Below, in pieces: positions 56,999 through 63,747 of a stretch of 64,000 bases of DNA. Below the pieces are notes generated by a model. That model had not been told where the DNA came from, made no database searches, and worked only from the letters and a program-made list of their open reading frames with translations. Positions within the stretch are counted from its first letter, which is position 1. Each line of letters opens with the position of its first letter. The DNA lies in NCBI GenBank assembly GCA_963695135.1, contig CAVOGA010000003.1, positions 764,337 to 828,336 on the forward strand. The letters are read 5' to 3'. This DNA is from Marinihelvus sp963695135 (GTDB lineage Bacteria; Pseudomonadota; Gammaproteobacteria; Xanthomonadales; SZUA-36). Made by a program: the position numbers and the translations under genes.

Positions 56999-58253
56999 TC
57001 AGTAGCCGGCCCAGGTCGTGAGGCCGTAGATCAGCACGCCGACCAGCCCGCCCACCAGCGTGCCATTGACCCGGATGAATTGCAGATCCCGCCCCAGGGA
57101 AAGCTCAACGCGCCTGCTGGTATCCCGGCCATCCCAGGTTTTCACCGTGTCGCTGATCAGGCTGGCGATCTGCGTGCGGTTCTGCTCGATGATCGTCACC
57201 AGTGCATCCAGCATCCAGTCGTTCATCCAGGCCTGCATGTCCTGGTCGGCTTCCAGCTCCGTGGCCACGCGCTGCACCAGCTGCGCAATCTCATGGCGCG
57301 TGCGCGAGTCCTCCTGGTCCAGGTCGGCTGCCAGGCGACCCGACAGGTCTTCCCACAGGCCATAGAGATAATCGAGCAAGCTCCTCGTTTTCCATCAGCT
57401 GCTGCTTGAATTTCTCGCCCGTGCGCCGGTGTTCCGGGGCGGTCTTCAGCTCCTGGGCCAGGGTGGTCAGCCAATCGTTGAACTGGCCCCGCAGCGGATG
57501 CTCCGGGTCCAGGCTCATCTCGAACAGGCGCAATTCGACGCGATCCAGCACCTTGCGCAGGATGCGGTCGTCGACGAAACCGGGCATCCACCAGGGGCTT
57601 TCTTCTGCGACCCGCTCGCGGATGTTCTCGCGGTTCTCGGACAGCACGATGATGGCGTAGCGCAGGGCCTGGGTCAGGATCTCCTGGTGCCGGTTCCCCT
57701 TCACCAGCCACTGCACGGTGCTCCCCACCACCGCGGCCAGGTCCAGGCTCTCCAGCTGCTTGCGTGTCACGCGCCCCAGGAACTGGCGCACGCGTTGTTC
57801 ATCCAGCGCAGCCAGCGCCCAGCGAATGCCGGCATCCGCCAGGTTCAGCAGCCGCTCCTGGCCGCGGTTCGATTTCAGCCAGGCGGTGGCCACCGCGGCC
57901 ATGTTGATGGTTTCCAGCTTGGCGCGCACCGCGTCGGGGGCGAGAAAGTGCTCGGAAACGAAGCGCGACATGGCCTCGCCGAGTTCATTCTTGCGGGTGG
58001 GAATGATCGCCGTATGCGGTATCGGTATGCCCAGCGGATGCCGGAACAGCGCCACGACCGCGAACCAGTCCGCCAGCGCACCGATCATGCCCGCCTCGGC
58101 AAAGGCATGAACCCAGGGCGCCCAGGCTTCATTGCGGCCGAGGGTCGCGACGAACAACGCCGCCATCGCCAGCAACAGCAGCAGGGGAAAGCGCTTCATG
58201 CGCCTGAGCGCACGCGCGCGATCCTGCTCGGTTACCGGATCAAGGGCCCGCAC
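56999..58253 (-). CDS. DUF445-family membrane protein (frameshifted)
   Basis: About 417 residues after removing one extra base near 57377. Two N-terminal helices (FPLLLLLAMAALFVATLG; HAFAEAGMIGALADWFAVVA), then AVVALFRHPLGIPIPHTAII and a long helical middle with RENIRERVAEESPWWMPGFVD, and a C-terminal helix VGGLVGVLIYGLTTW. Family YjiN/DUF445, function unknown. ATG 58253 is six bases after the Mpo1-like gene; ATG 58199 is an alternative. Confidence 0.85.
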
Positions 58254-58259
58254 GGCTGC

Positions 58260-58565
58260 TCAGAGTTTTATCCGTCCGGTGAGCATGTCCTTCCACATCA
58301 CCCAGTCGCCGATAAAGCTGTAAAAAGGGTACTTGAACGTGGCCGGGCGGTTTTTTTCAAAGAAGAAGTGACCCACCCAGGCAAAGGCATAGCCCACCAG
58401 CAGCGCGCCCGGCAGCAGCCAGGCATTGGCCAGCACAATGGCGGAAATGATCAACACCAGCGCCAGGCTGGTGCCCACAAAGTGCAGGCGGCGGCAGGTG
58501 CGGTTGCTGTGCTCTTCGAGGTAGAACGGATAGAAATCAGCAAAGCGTGTAAAGCGTGTGCTCAC
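58260..58565 (-). CDS. Mpo1-like (DUF962) membrane protein
   Basis: 101 residues. Diagnostic motifs: YLEEHSNRTCRRLHFVGTSL with family His residues, a double hydrophobic segment, GHFFFEKNRPATFKYPFYS and GDWVMW. Homologous yeast Mpo1 is an Fe(II)-dependent 2-hydroxy fatty acid dioxygenase; the bacterial role is open. In a minus-strand run of three small genes. Confidence 0.88.
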   Translation of the reverse strand: MSTRFTRFADFYPFYLEEHSNRTCRRLHFVGTSLALVLIISAIVLANAWLLPGALLVGYAFAWVGHFFFEKNRPATFKYPFYSFIGDWVMWKDMLTGRIKL

Positions 58566-58574
58566 CGGTCCCCC

Positions 58575-59033
58575 TCAGGGCTCGAGGCCGTGGGACGCGC
58601 AATCGATGTCGGCATAGCCGGTCAGTTTCCAGGCGCCATCGAGGTAGTCGGCCTGGTACCAGGCGCAGCTGAACTCAATCACCCCGCCCTCGTTGTTGTC
58701 CTGCCAGCGCACTTTGTAGGTCGCCAGCCTGTCATTGATGCGGTCCATCTCCAGCGCCGACAGCTCCGAGTTCAGCCAGCCCTCATCCCGCCAGGTCTGC
58801 AGGTTCTGCAGCAGCCAGTCATTGCCCATGACGACCAGGCCGTCGTCCGCGGTATGAATGACCACCTGGTCCGCCGAGTGGGCCATCAGCGCCTCCGGAC
58901 TGTCCCAGGGCGCATCCGCCCAGATGACCGCGTAGCTGTCCCGGTACCAGGCTTCCGGGTCAGGAATCATCTGGTCCGCCAAAACAGGGCTGGCGGGGAA
59001 AAGCAAAAGCAACGCGACGAGGCAACGGTTCAT
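58575..59033 (-). CDS. Secreted SnoaL/NTF2-like protein
   Basis: About 152 residues with signal peptide MNRCLVALLLLFPASPVLA. The mature part (WYRDSYAVIWADAPWDSPEA, WLLQNLQTWRDEGWLNS, YKVRWQDNNEGGVIEFSCAW) resembles NTF2-like proteins. ATG 59033 has AGGAG nine bases upstream and is preferred over ATG 59051. Function unknown. Confidence 0.65.
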   Translation of the reverse strand: MNRCLVALLLLFPASPVLADQMIPDPEAWYRDSYAVIWADAPWDSPEALMAHSADQVVIHTADDGLVVMGNDWLLQNLQTWRDEGWLNSELSALEMDRINDRLATYKVRWQDNNEGGVIEFSCAWYQADYLDGAWKLTGYADIDCASHGLEP

Positions 59034-59144
59034 GAGCAGAAACTCCTGCATGGATGAAGTCAGGAGTATAAGACACAGTTCAAAGTCCCTGTGTTTTCAG
59101 GCGCGGGAGAGTCGACCTGCATCCTGCGTGACCGGCCGTTATCC

Positions 59145-59173
59145 TTGACTCGCCGCCAGCGATTGGTGAGAAT
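59145..59173 (+). promoter_or_regulatory. Promoter of the tRNA-Val gene
   Basis: TTGACT (59145-59150) and GAGAAT (59168-59173) with a 17-base spacer, ending 15 bases before the tRNA. Confidence 0.6.
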
Positions 59174-59188
59174 ACGCGCCCCTTCGGA

Positions 59189-59264
59189 GGGCGATTAGCT
59201 CAGTTGGGAGAGCGCTGCAGTCACATTGCAGAGGTCACTGGTTCGAACCCAGTATCGCCCACCA
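59189..59264 (+). tRNA. tRNA-Val (anticodon CAC), CCA encoded
   Basis: Seven-bp acceptor stem (59189-59195 with 59254-59260), D-arm with GCTC/GAGC, anticodon stem CTGCA/TGCAG with a seven-base loop giving CAC at positions 34-36, TTCGAAC T-loop, and encoded CCA at 59262-59264. tRNA genes are common integration sites; the cassette array starts about 870 bases downstream but no att-like duplication of the tRNA end is seen. Confidence 0.93.
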
Positions 59265-59265
59265 T

Positions 59266-59288
59266 CTTTGGGGCCCCTGGCCCCAAAG
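59266..59288 (+). terminator. Strong hairpin after tRNA-Val
   Basis: A perfect 10-bp stem (59266-59275 with 59279-59288), GC-rich, with a three-base loop directly after the CCA end. There is no T-run, so it may protect or process the 3' end. Confidence 0.55.
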
Positions 59289-59335
59289 CTGATGACCATA
59301 CCTGAGTCCACAGTGGTCGACTCACTATTCTTGAC

Positions 59336-59959
59336 TCAGAGTTCAGTGCCGGTATCGGCAGGCTCGGCGGGGTCATCCCGCCGGCCCAGCATTTTCCTGA
59401 CCATGATCACCGCGCCCACCAGCAGAGCAACGATGATAATGGGCATCAGCACCGCAAAGATGGTAGTGAGCACGGAGCTGACCAGTTCGACAGTCGCAAC
59501 CAGGGGGTTGCCCAGGCCGCCGGTTGTGGCGCTTGATGCGCCGCGGGTCAGCACCGTACCAGCCTGCACCAGGCCGCTGGAACCGCCACCGGCAATCAGC
59601 GCTGCGGCCCATTTCAAACCGCCATCACCGAGCGCTTCGGGCATAAAGGCGCCGCTCAGGAACGTTCCGGCTGCAATGGCCGATGGTGTGGCCAGCGCAT
59701 CAAGCAGATTATCCAGCCAGGGAACGTAGAACCCGCCAATTTCTGCAAGCGTGGCTACCCCCAGCCCCGTTGTGACCAGCGGATTGCCCAGCCAGGCCAT
59801 ATCGTCACCGATCAGGGACCGTATGGCCGTGTCCAGACCCAGGGGCATGTCGACCCCGCTGTTCAAGGACAGACTCACCAGGAACAAGGGCACAAAAACA
59901 CGAAAGCCACAAGCAGCGGCGAGCCCAATTCCGGTCAGTGCGGCAACTGCGGTTTCCAT
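59336..59959 (-). CDS. DUF4126 membrane protein
   Basis: 207 residues with four or five hydrophobic segments. ALTGIGLAAACGFRVFVPLF, LATLAEIGGFYVPWLDNLLD, TPSAIAAGTFLSGAF and GGGSSGLVQAGTVLTRGASS match DUF4126. The last helix (IFAVLMPIIIVALLVGAVIM) is followed by a basic tail. ATG 59959 is preferred over a TTG six bases before it. Function unknown. The last chromosomal-type gene before the cassette array. Confidence 0.82.
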   Translation of the reverse strand: METAVAALTGIGLAAACGFRVFVPLFLVSLSLNSGVDMPLGLDTAIRSLIGDDMAWLGNPLVTTGLGVATLAEIGGFYVPWLDNLLDALATPSAIAAGTFLSGAFMPEALGDGGLKWAAALIAGGGSSGLVQAGTVLTRGASSATTGGLGNPLVATVELVSSVLTTIFAVLMPIIIVALLVGAVIMVRKMLGRRDDPAEPADTGTEL

Positions 59960-60131
59960 GGTCAATCAGTCTAGCGCGCTTTTTCACTTATCTGACAATT
60001 AACCGGCCAAGGTACGCGCAATACGCAGCAGGCCAAAAAGGGAACAAGCCAATTATCAAACGGTTGCGGCCGGCAGTGCAGCGACGAACCGACAAAATCG
60101 GTGTTACTCTTACCTTTTCCCACTAATACTA

Positions 60132-60138
60132 GTTAGGC
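60132..60138 (+). other. Left recombination core site of the cassette array (GTTAGGC)
   Basis: GTTAGGC fits the G/TTRRRY core and marks the left end of the first cassette. The 180 bases to its left do not fold as an obvious attC and could be an attI or a decayed site. No integrase gene lies between DUF4126 and here. Confidence 0.6.
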
Positions 60139-60142
60139 TACC

Positions 60143-60673
60143 GTGACGAATTCTGTTGATGCACAAGCACTCATGGACGAAGCTTGGGATAACTACTTTG
60201 CGTTATCAGATGTTCTTAGGAGTGATTTCAAGGCACTGTTGAAGTCTCAATCAAACTCTCAATACTGGAAGCGAAACTTCATAAGAGTCAGTGTTGCGCT
60301 TATGGAGGGCTACGCACATTGTTTTAGAAAGGTGTGTGCTGTCAGCTTTGTTTGTGACGCGCCTGAAATCTCCAAAAAGGAAAAAGAAGTCCTTCAGTCC
60401 GAGAAGCTCTTTGGTGCGAAGGAGAGATTTAGGCGAACCTTGTCTGTTGCGTATAAGGTGTTTGAGCTCGAGCCAACCCCAGATTTTGGAGGTATAGAGT
60501 GGAATCGCGCGCAGCAAGTTCTCACGATACGAGATGGGCTTATGCACCCAAAGACACCGGAGGATTTGTACATCTCAGACGAGCTTTGGAAAGAGATTTG
60601 GCAGGACACAACCTGGTTATTTGAGCAGATCTTTGCCTTCGTTGAGGCAGTGCATGCGAAGTATGGTAGCTAA
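60143..60673 (+). CDS. Cassette gene 1: unknown protein with HEPN-like R-x4-H motif
   Basis: 176 residues, mostly helical, AT-richer than the chromosome. I do not recognise the family. The motif RDGLMHP (about residues 131-137) matches the Rx4-6H catalytic motif of HEPN ribonuclease-type domains, and the preceding helices (YWKRNFIRVSVALMEGYAH) are compatible. GTG 60143 starts five bases after the left core site, so the ribosome site must lie in the junction. No antitoxin partner is in the cassette. Confidence 0.6.
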   Translation: MTNSVDAQALMDEAWDNYFALSDVLRSDFKALLKSQSNSQYWKRNFIRVSVALMEGYAHCFRKVCAVSFVCDAPEISKKEKEVLQSEKLFGAKERFRRTLSVAYKVFELEPTPDFGGIEWNRAQQVLTIRDGLMHPKTPEDLYISDELWKEIWQDTTWLFEQIFAFVEAVHAKYGS

Positions 60674-60746
60674 CAAATCGTTCAAGCCGCAGCCTTCGGC
60701 TGCTCGGACCGCGCTGCGCGCGGCCGCTTAATTAAAAACGTTATGT
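60669..60746 (+). repeat. attC1
   Basis: Cassette recombination site: AGCTAAC at the left, GTTATGT at the right, with the inner pairs TTCAAG/CTTAA and a GC-rich imperfect palindrome between. It begins within the stop of cassette gene 1. Confidence 0.9.
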
Positions 60747-60764
60747 ACCTAGAATCCTAGATAG

Positions 60765-61115
60765 ATGTTCGTGCGAGGAGAAAGGCTTCCGGAGTTGGCG
60801 CTGCATTCAAAAGACGAAAAGCGAAGAGTCTTACGTCGCGCATGGTCTGTGACACCCGGCTACTGGAATTTCCAGGTTGTTGTGATGTCTGTCGTCATTC
60901 TCATTGTCGTGCAATGCTTTGGTCATCTTGGTATTGATTGGTTAATGCTTTTCGGTGGACTGTTCGGTGCGGTCAGCGCAGTTTTGTACATGATCTTGTT
61001 GCTCAACACTGTGGTGCGGGTAGAGGTACGTAAAACCGTAGCGCAGGAACACAACAAGTCGTTCAAGCCACAGCCTAGCGGCTCTTCGGACGCCGGCGAT
61101 GCCGGCGCCGCTTAA
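60765..61115 (+). CDS. Cassette gene 2: small two-helix membrane protein
   Basis: 116 residues with two hydrophobic helices (VVVMSVVILIVVQCF; WLMLFGGLFGAVSAVLYMIL) and a basic N-terminus. The frame runs through most of attC2, so the last 20 or so residues (NKSFKPQPSGSSDAGDAGA) come from the recombination site. Unknown function. ATG 60765 lies 19 bases after attC1. Confidence 0.6.
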   Translation: MFVRGERLPELALHSKDEKRRVLRRAWSVTPGYWNFQVVVMSVVILIVVQCFGHLGIDWLMLFGGLFGAVSAVLYMILLLNTVVRVEVRKTVAQEHNKSFKPQPSGSSDAGDAGAA

Positions 61116-61129
61116 CTCAGGCGTTATGC
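61049..61129 (+). repeat. attC2
   Basis: Left box ACACAAC, right box GTTATGC (61123-61129), central palindromic arms. Overlaps the end of cassette gene 2. Confidence 0.88.
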
Positions 61130-61154
61130 AAACAACCAAGGGTAAATACTGAAC

Positions 61155-61451
61155 ATGAGTCTAAATATGGAATCTGGCACCAACGTGGAATTGAAGCGTC
61201 TCGGGCTGGGCAGACGAGAACAAAAACGCAAAGAAGCAGTGCTTGAACTCCTGTTGGGTTGGTTTTCATATGCGTTCGTTATTGGCTGTTTTGCGTTTTT
61301 CTTTGGTTTTTTATATGCGAATGGTGTTACTTGGAAAAACTCCGTCGCGGTGGCTCCTAAGGCTGGATTGCTCTTACTGATTGTCATCATTGGTCCAGGG
61401 GCCTATTTGACACGCAAGACCAAAAAGCTTTCCGAACCTGAAATAACTTGA
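61155..61451 (+). CDS. Cassette gene 3: small two-helix membrane protein
   Basis: 98 residues. Charged N-terminal 35 residues (ELKRLGLGRREQKRKEAV), then LLLGWFSYAFVIGCFAFFF and a second helix LLLLIVIIGPGAYLT. No family recognised. ATG 61155; the stop is 19 bases before attC3. Confidence 0.6.
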   Translation: MSLNMESGTNVELKRLGLGRREQKRKEAVLELLLGWFSYAFVIGCFAFFFGFLYANGVTWKNSVAVAPKAGLLLLIVIIGPGAYLTRKTKKLSEPEIT

Positions 61452-61469
61452 GTCATCTGTGCCTGAGTT

Positions 61470-61545
61470 GCATAACAAATCATTAAAGCTCGCCCCTGCG
61501 GGGACGAACGCGGCTGCGCTGCGCCGCTTAATTTAAGCGTTATAT
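61470..61545 (+). repeat. attC3
   Basis: GCATAAC (61470-61476) and GTTATAT (61539-61545) bound an imperfect palindrome with a shorter central arm than its neighbours. Confidence 0.88.
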
Positions 61546-61571
61546 GAAAACGTGCACATATCAGAGGGTCT

Positions 61572-61871
61572 ATGAACATTTTTGACAGGCTTGATCAAAG
61601 AACGCCCAAGTCAAGGCACGTGGTGTTTTACATTGTTCTCAACTTGCTCGGAATTGTGTTTGTCGGAAAGGGTGTGCTTCTCTTGAGCGCGGCGGTTTCT
61701 GCGGGCATTGGTTATCTACTTCTTGGGTGCGTGATGTTAATTTGTACGCCGTGGATTCAACATCGCATCAGTGAAGCGGACCCAGATTGGGAAATACCCC
61801 CCGTGTTGATGCTAGCAATGTATTGGTATGCAGTATTGGAATTTATCGGCATGATCAATCCGTTCATCTAA
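61572..61871 (+). CDS. Cassette gene 4: small membrane protein
   Basis: 99 residues with about three hydrophobic helices (VVFYIVLNLLGIVFVGKGV; AGIGYLLLGCVMLICTPW; VLMLAMYWYAVLEFIGM). No family recognised. AGAGGGTCT precedes ATG 61572. Confidence 0.6.
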   Translation: MNIFDRLDQRTPKSRHVVFYIVLNLLGIVFVGKGVLLLSAAVSAGIGYLLLGCVMLICTPWIQHRISEADPDWEIPPVLMLAMYWYAVLEFIGMINPFI

Positions 61872-61884
61872 TGGGGGTGGTTTC

Positions 61885-61971
61885 ATATAACAAATCGTTC
61901 AAGTACGTTCCGCCATCTAGCTGGCTCCACCGGACTCAGCTGCGCCGCGCCGCTTAACTCAAACGTTATCT
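61885..61971 (+). repeat. attC4
   Basis: ATATAAC to GTTATCT (61965-61971). Inner sequence belongs to a second attC sub-group with attC6, sharing a CTCCACCGGAC core. Confidence 0.88.
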
Positions 61972-61980
61972 TTACAAACG

Positions 61981-61996
61981 GTACGTTATAGCGTAC
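61981..61996. promoter_or_regulatory. Near-perfect palindrome before the toxin-antitoxin pair, probable operator
   Basis: A 16-base palindrome (GTACG/CGTAC arms around a TATA centre) ends 10 bases before the antitoxin start. Its GTAC arms recall YefM-type operator half-sites, and the TATA centre may be the -10 region. Autoregulation by the antitoxin is inferred. Confidence 0.5.
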
Positions 61997-62005
61997 GCTT
62001 TAGCC

Positions 62006-62248
62006 ATGAGTACTCTTACCGCTAGTGAAGCACGGGCGAATCTGTATCGGCTGATCGACGAGGCCGCTGAATCTCATACGCCCATTCGAATCACCGGGAA
62101 GCGCAATAGCGCTGTTCTCATCTCCGAGGAGGATTGGTCTGCCGTCCAGGAAACCATGCATTTGCTGTCGGTACCGGGCATGCGGGAGTCCATCCGGGAA
62201 GGCCTGGACACTCCGGTCGAAGAGCTTTCCTCGGAACTTGACTGGTGA
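62006..62248 (+). CDS. yefM: Cassette gene 5a: YefM/Phd-family antitoxin
   Basis: 80 residues. N-terminal dimerisation/DNA-binding fold with TLTASEARANLYRLIDEAAE and PIRITGKRNSAVLISEEDW, then a disordered acidic tail that would bind the toxin (TPVEELSSELDW). The stop overlaps the toxin GTG (GTGA), so the two are coupled. The pair forms one cassette between attC4 and attC5. Confidence 0.92.
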   Translation: MSTLTASEARANLYRLIDEAAESHTPIRITGKRNSAVLISEEDWSAVQETMHLLSVPGMRESIREGLDTPVEELSSELDW

Positions 62249-62508
62249 CATGGCGGCTCGTCTACACGAGGCACGCCCAGAAAGATGCTCGAAAGCTGGC
62301 CAAGAGCAACTTGAAAGAGAAAGCGCAACTGCTACTCGAGTTGCTCGAAGAAGACCCATTGCAAACCCCTCCGCCGTTCGAAAAGCTAGTCGGCGATCTC
62401 GCCGGGGCCTATTCCCGCCGAATCAACATCCAGCATCGACTTGTCTACCAAATATTGGCCGAGGAACGAATCGTGAAAGTCATTCGAATGTGGACGCATT
62501 ACGAATGA
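62245..62508 (+). CDS. yoeB: Cassette gene 5b: YoeB/Txe-family mRNA interferase toxin
   Basis: 87 residues. RelE-fold nuclease; WRLVYTRHAQKDARKLAKS and the C-terminal YSRRINIQHRLVYQILAEER, VIRMWTHYE hold the Arg, His and Tyr of the active site. Cleaves translated mRNA on the ribosome. Starts with GTG overlapping the antitoxin stop. Two bases separate its stop from attC5. Such pairs stabilise cassette arrays. Confidence 0.92.
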   Translation: MTWRLVYTRHAQKDARKLAKSNLKEKAQLLLELLEEDPLQTPPPFEKLVGDLAGAYSRRINIQHRLVYQILAEERIVKVIRMWTHYE

Positions 62509-62509
62509 A

Positions 62510-62587
62510 AGATAACAAGTCATTCAAGGCGCAGCCTACGGCTGCTCGGACCGGCCTGCGGCCGGCCGCTTAATTCAAACGTTATTT
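62510..62587 (+). repeat. attC5
   Basis: AGATAAC (62510-62516) to GTTATTT (62581-62587). Nearly the same inner sequence as attC1, with GGCTGCTCGGACCG in common. Confidence 0.9.
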
Positions 62588-62590
62588 TTC

Positions 62591-63148
62591 ATGATTAGAT
62601 TCGCACCCCTGGCGCTGATTCTTACCTGCTCCCTTTCTACGGCCAACGTGATTGCTGAGCAAGAAGGCGAAATCTTGTTTATCAAATATCCTGAAGGGTA
62701 CTCAATGATTCGCCAAGAAAGAGTTGGCGATACGGGAATTGCTGAGTTTGTGCCAGACAATGAAATCGACGAGGAGTGGCAGAACAAACTCACTAGCGAG
62801 ATTCATTATGGCGGTATTGCGGCTTCGCCCAAGCAATACGCGCAAATGCTCGTTCAAATCGTTCCTTTTGAATGTGTAAACGGAGGGGCCGAAATTGTAA
62901 GTACAGGTAAGGAAAACAAATATAACTTTGCACTCTGGATTGAAGCATGCCCCAAGAACCAACAGACGGGATTTGCTGATTACAAACTTATTAAAGTAAT
63001 TGAGGGTAAAGACTCTTCCTATGTCGTTAAAAAGGTTTGGCGCTTTGAACCTAGCCTTGAAGAAATACGAGACTGGAGCAGTTATCTTAGCAACGTTTTT
63101 GTTTGCGATACTCGTTCAAAGAGGCGACCGTGCCCGGAAGGCACATAA
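62591..63148 (+). CDS. Cassette gene 6: secreted protein of unknown function
   Basis: 185 residues with signal peptide APLALILTCSLSTANVIA. The mature part is mixed alpha/beta, with several Cys (VPFECVNGGAE; WIEACPKNQQ; FVCDTRSKRRPC) that could form disulphides. No family recognised. ATG 62591 is three bases after the attC5 core site; its stop lies in attC6. Confidence 0.62.
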   Translation: MIRFAPLALILTCSLSTANVIAEQEGEILFIKYPEGYSMIRQERVGDTGIAEFVPDNEIDEEWQNKLTSEIHYGGIAASPKQYAQMLVQIVPFECVNGGAEIVSTGKENKYNFALWIEACPKNQQTGFADYKLIKVIEGKDSSYVVKKVWRFEPSLEEIRDWSSYLSNVFVCDTRSKRRPCPEGT

Positions 63149-63230
63149 CAAGTCTTTCAAGTACATTCCGGCCCTGGCGGGCCTCCACCGGACGCAGCTC
63201 CGCTGCGCCGCTTAACTCAAAACGTTATGC
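63143..63230 (+). repeat. attC6
   Basis: ACATAAC (63143-63149) to GTTATGC (63224-63230), sub-group with attC4. Overlaps the stop of cassette gene 6. Confidence 0.9.
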
Positions 63231-63246
63231 ATTAAAAGGACAGCTT

Positions 63247-63612
63247 ATGAAATTGAGATTTCTACCCGCAATTTTCGTCAGCCTGTTGGTCTCAACAACC
63301 GTCGCGGCTGAAGCCGAATACGAGTCCGTTTCTTCCGTCATGGAGCATTTGTCGTCTCAGGACGGTGTCCGGATCCGCACCGAACAAGGTTGGACTATCG
63401 CGGAGGATCCGGGAGAAATGGCTCTTTACACCTTCACCACAGAAGGTCATGCTGCCCATCCTGCTGTTTTCATGCGTAAAGTAGTCGAGTCGGATGGGGC
63501 TGTCTTGTTGAGAACCTGGGGTATCTGTGAGGCCGAAGAGAGCGCGTGTAATGAATTGAGTGATGAATTTGAGGCTCTCAATGAGTTGATCCGTCAAGAC
63601 ATGAATAGATAA
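63247..63612 (+). CDS. Cassette gene 7: small secreted protein
   Basis: 121 residues with signal peptide LRFLPAIFVSLLVSTTVAA. The mature 100 residues are acidic (EYESVSSVMEHLSSQDG; ICEAEESACNELSDEFEAL) with one Cys pair. No family recognised. ATG 63247 follows attC6 by 16 bases. Confidence 0.62.
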   Translation: MKLRFLPAIFVSLLVSTTVAAEAEYESVSSVMEHLSSQDGVRIRTEQGWTIAEDPGEMALYTFTTEGHAAHPAVFMRKVVESDGAVLLRTWGICEAEESACNELSDEFEALNELIRQDMNR

Positions 63613-63614
63613 AT

Positions 63615-63698
63615 GCTTAACAAAGCGCTCAAGCCATTCCAGCCCTCCGGGCCTCCACTCGGACGCGCCACGCCCGCCGCTTAGTTAAGACGTTAGCT
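63615..63698 (+). repeat. attC7
   Basis: GCTTAAC (63615-63621) to GTTAGCT (63692-63698) with a GC-rich palindromic centre. Confidence 0.88.
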
Positions 63699-63747
63699 AC
63701 TCGAATCGAGCTTACTTGTAGACTGAAAATGGTATAGTTTCTATCCC

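Noticed and set aside
59189..60140. Integrative element inserted at tRNA-Val
   Set aside because: No tyrosine recombinase and no repeat of the tRNA 3' end was seen; the DUF4126 gene lies between the tRNA and the cassettes.
60669..63698. CRISPR array or REP-type repeats
   Set aside because: The repeats are 76-88 bases, vary internally, are separated by 0.3-0.9 kb gene-bearing units, and show attC core boxes at both ends.
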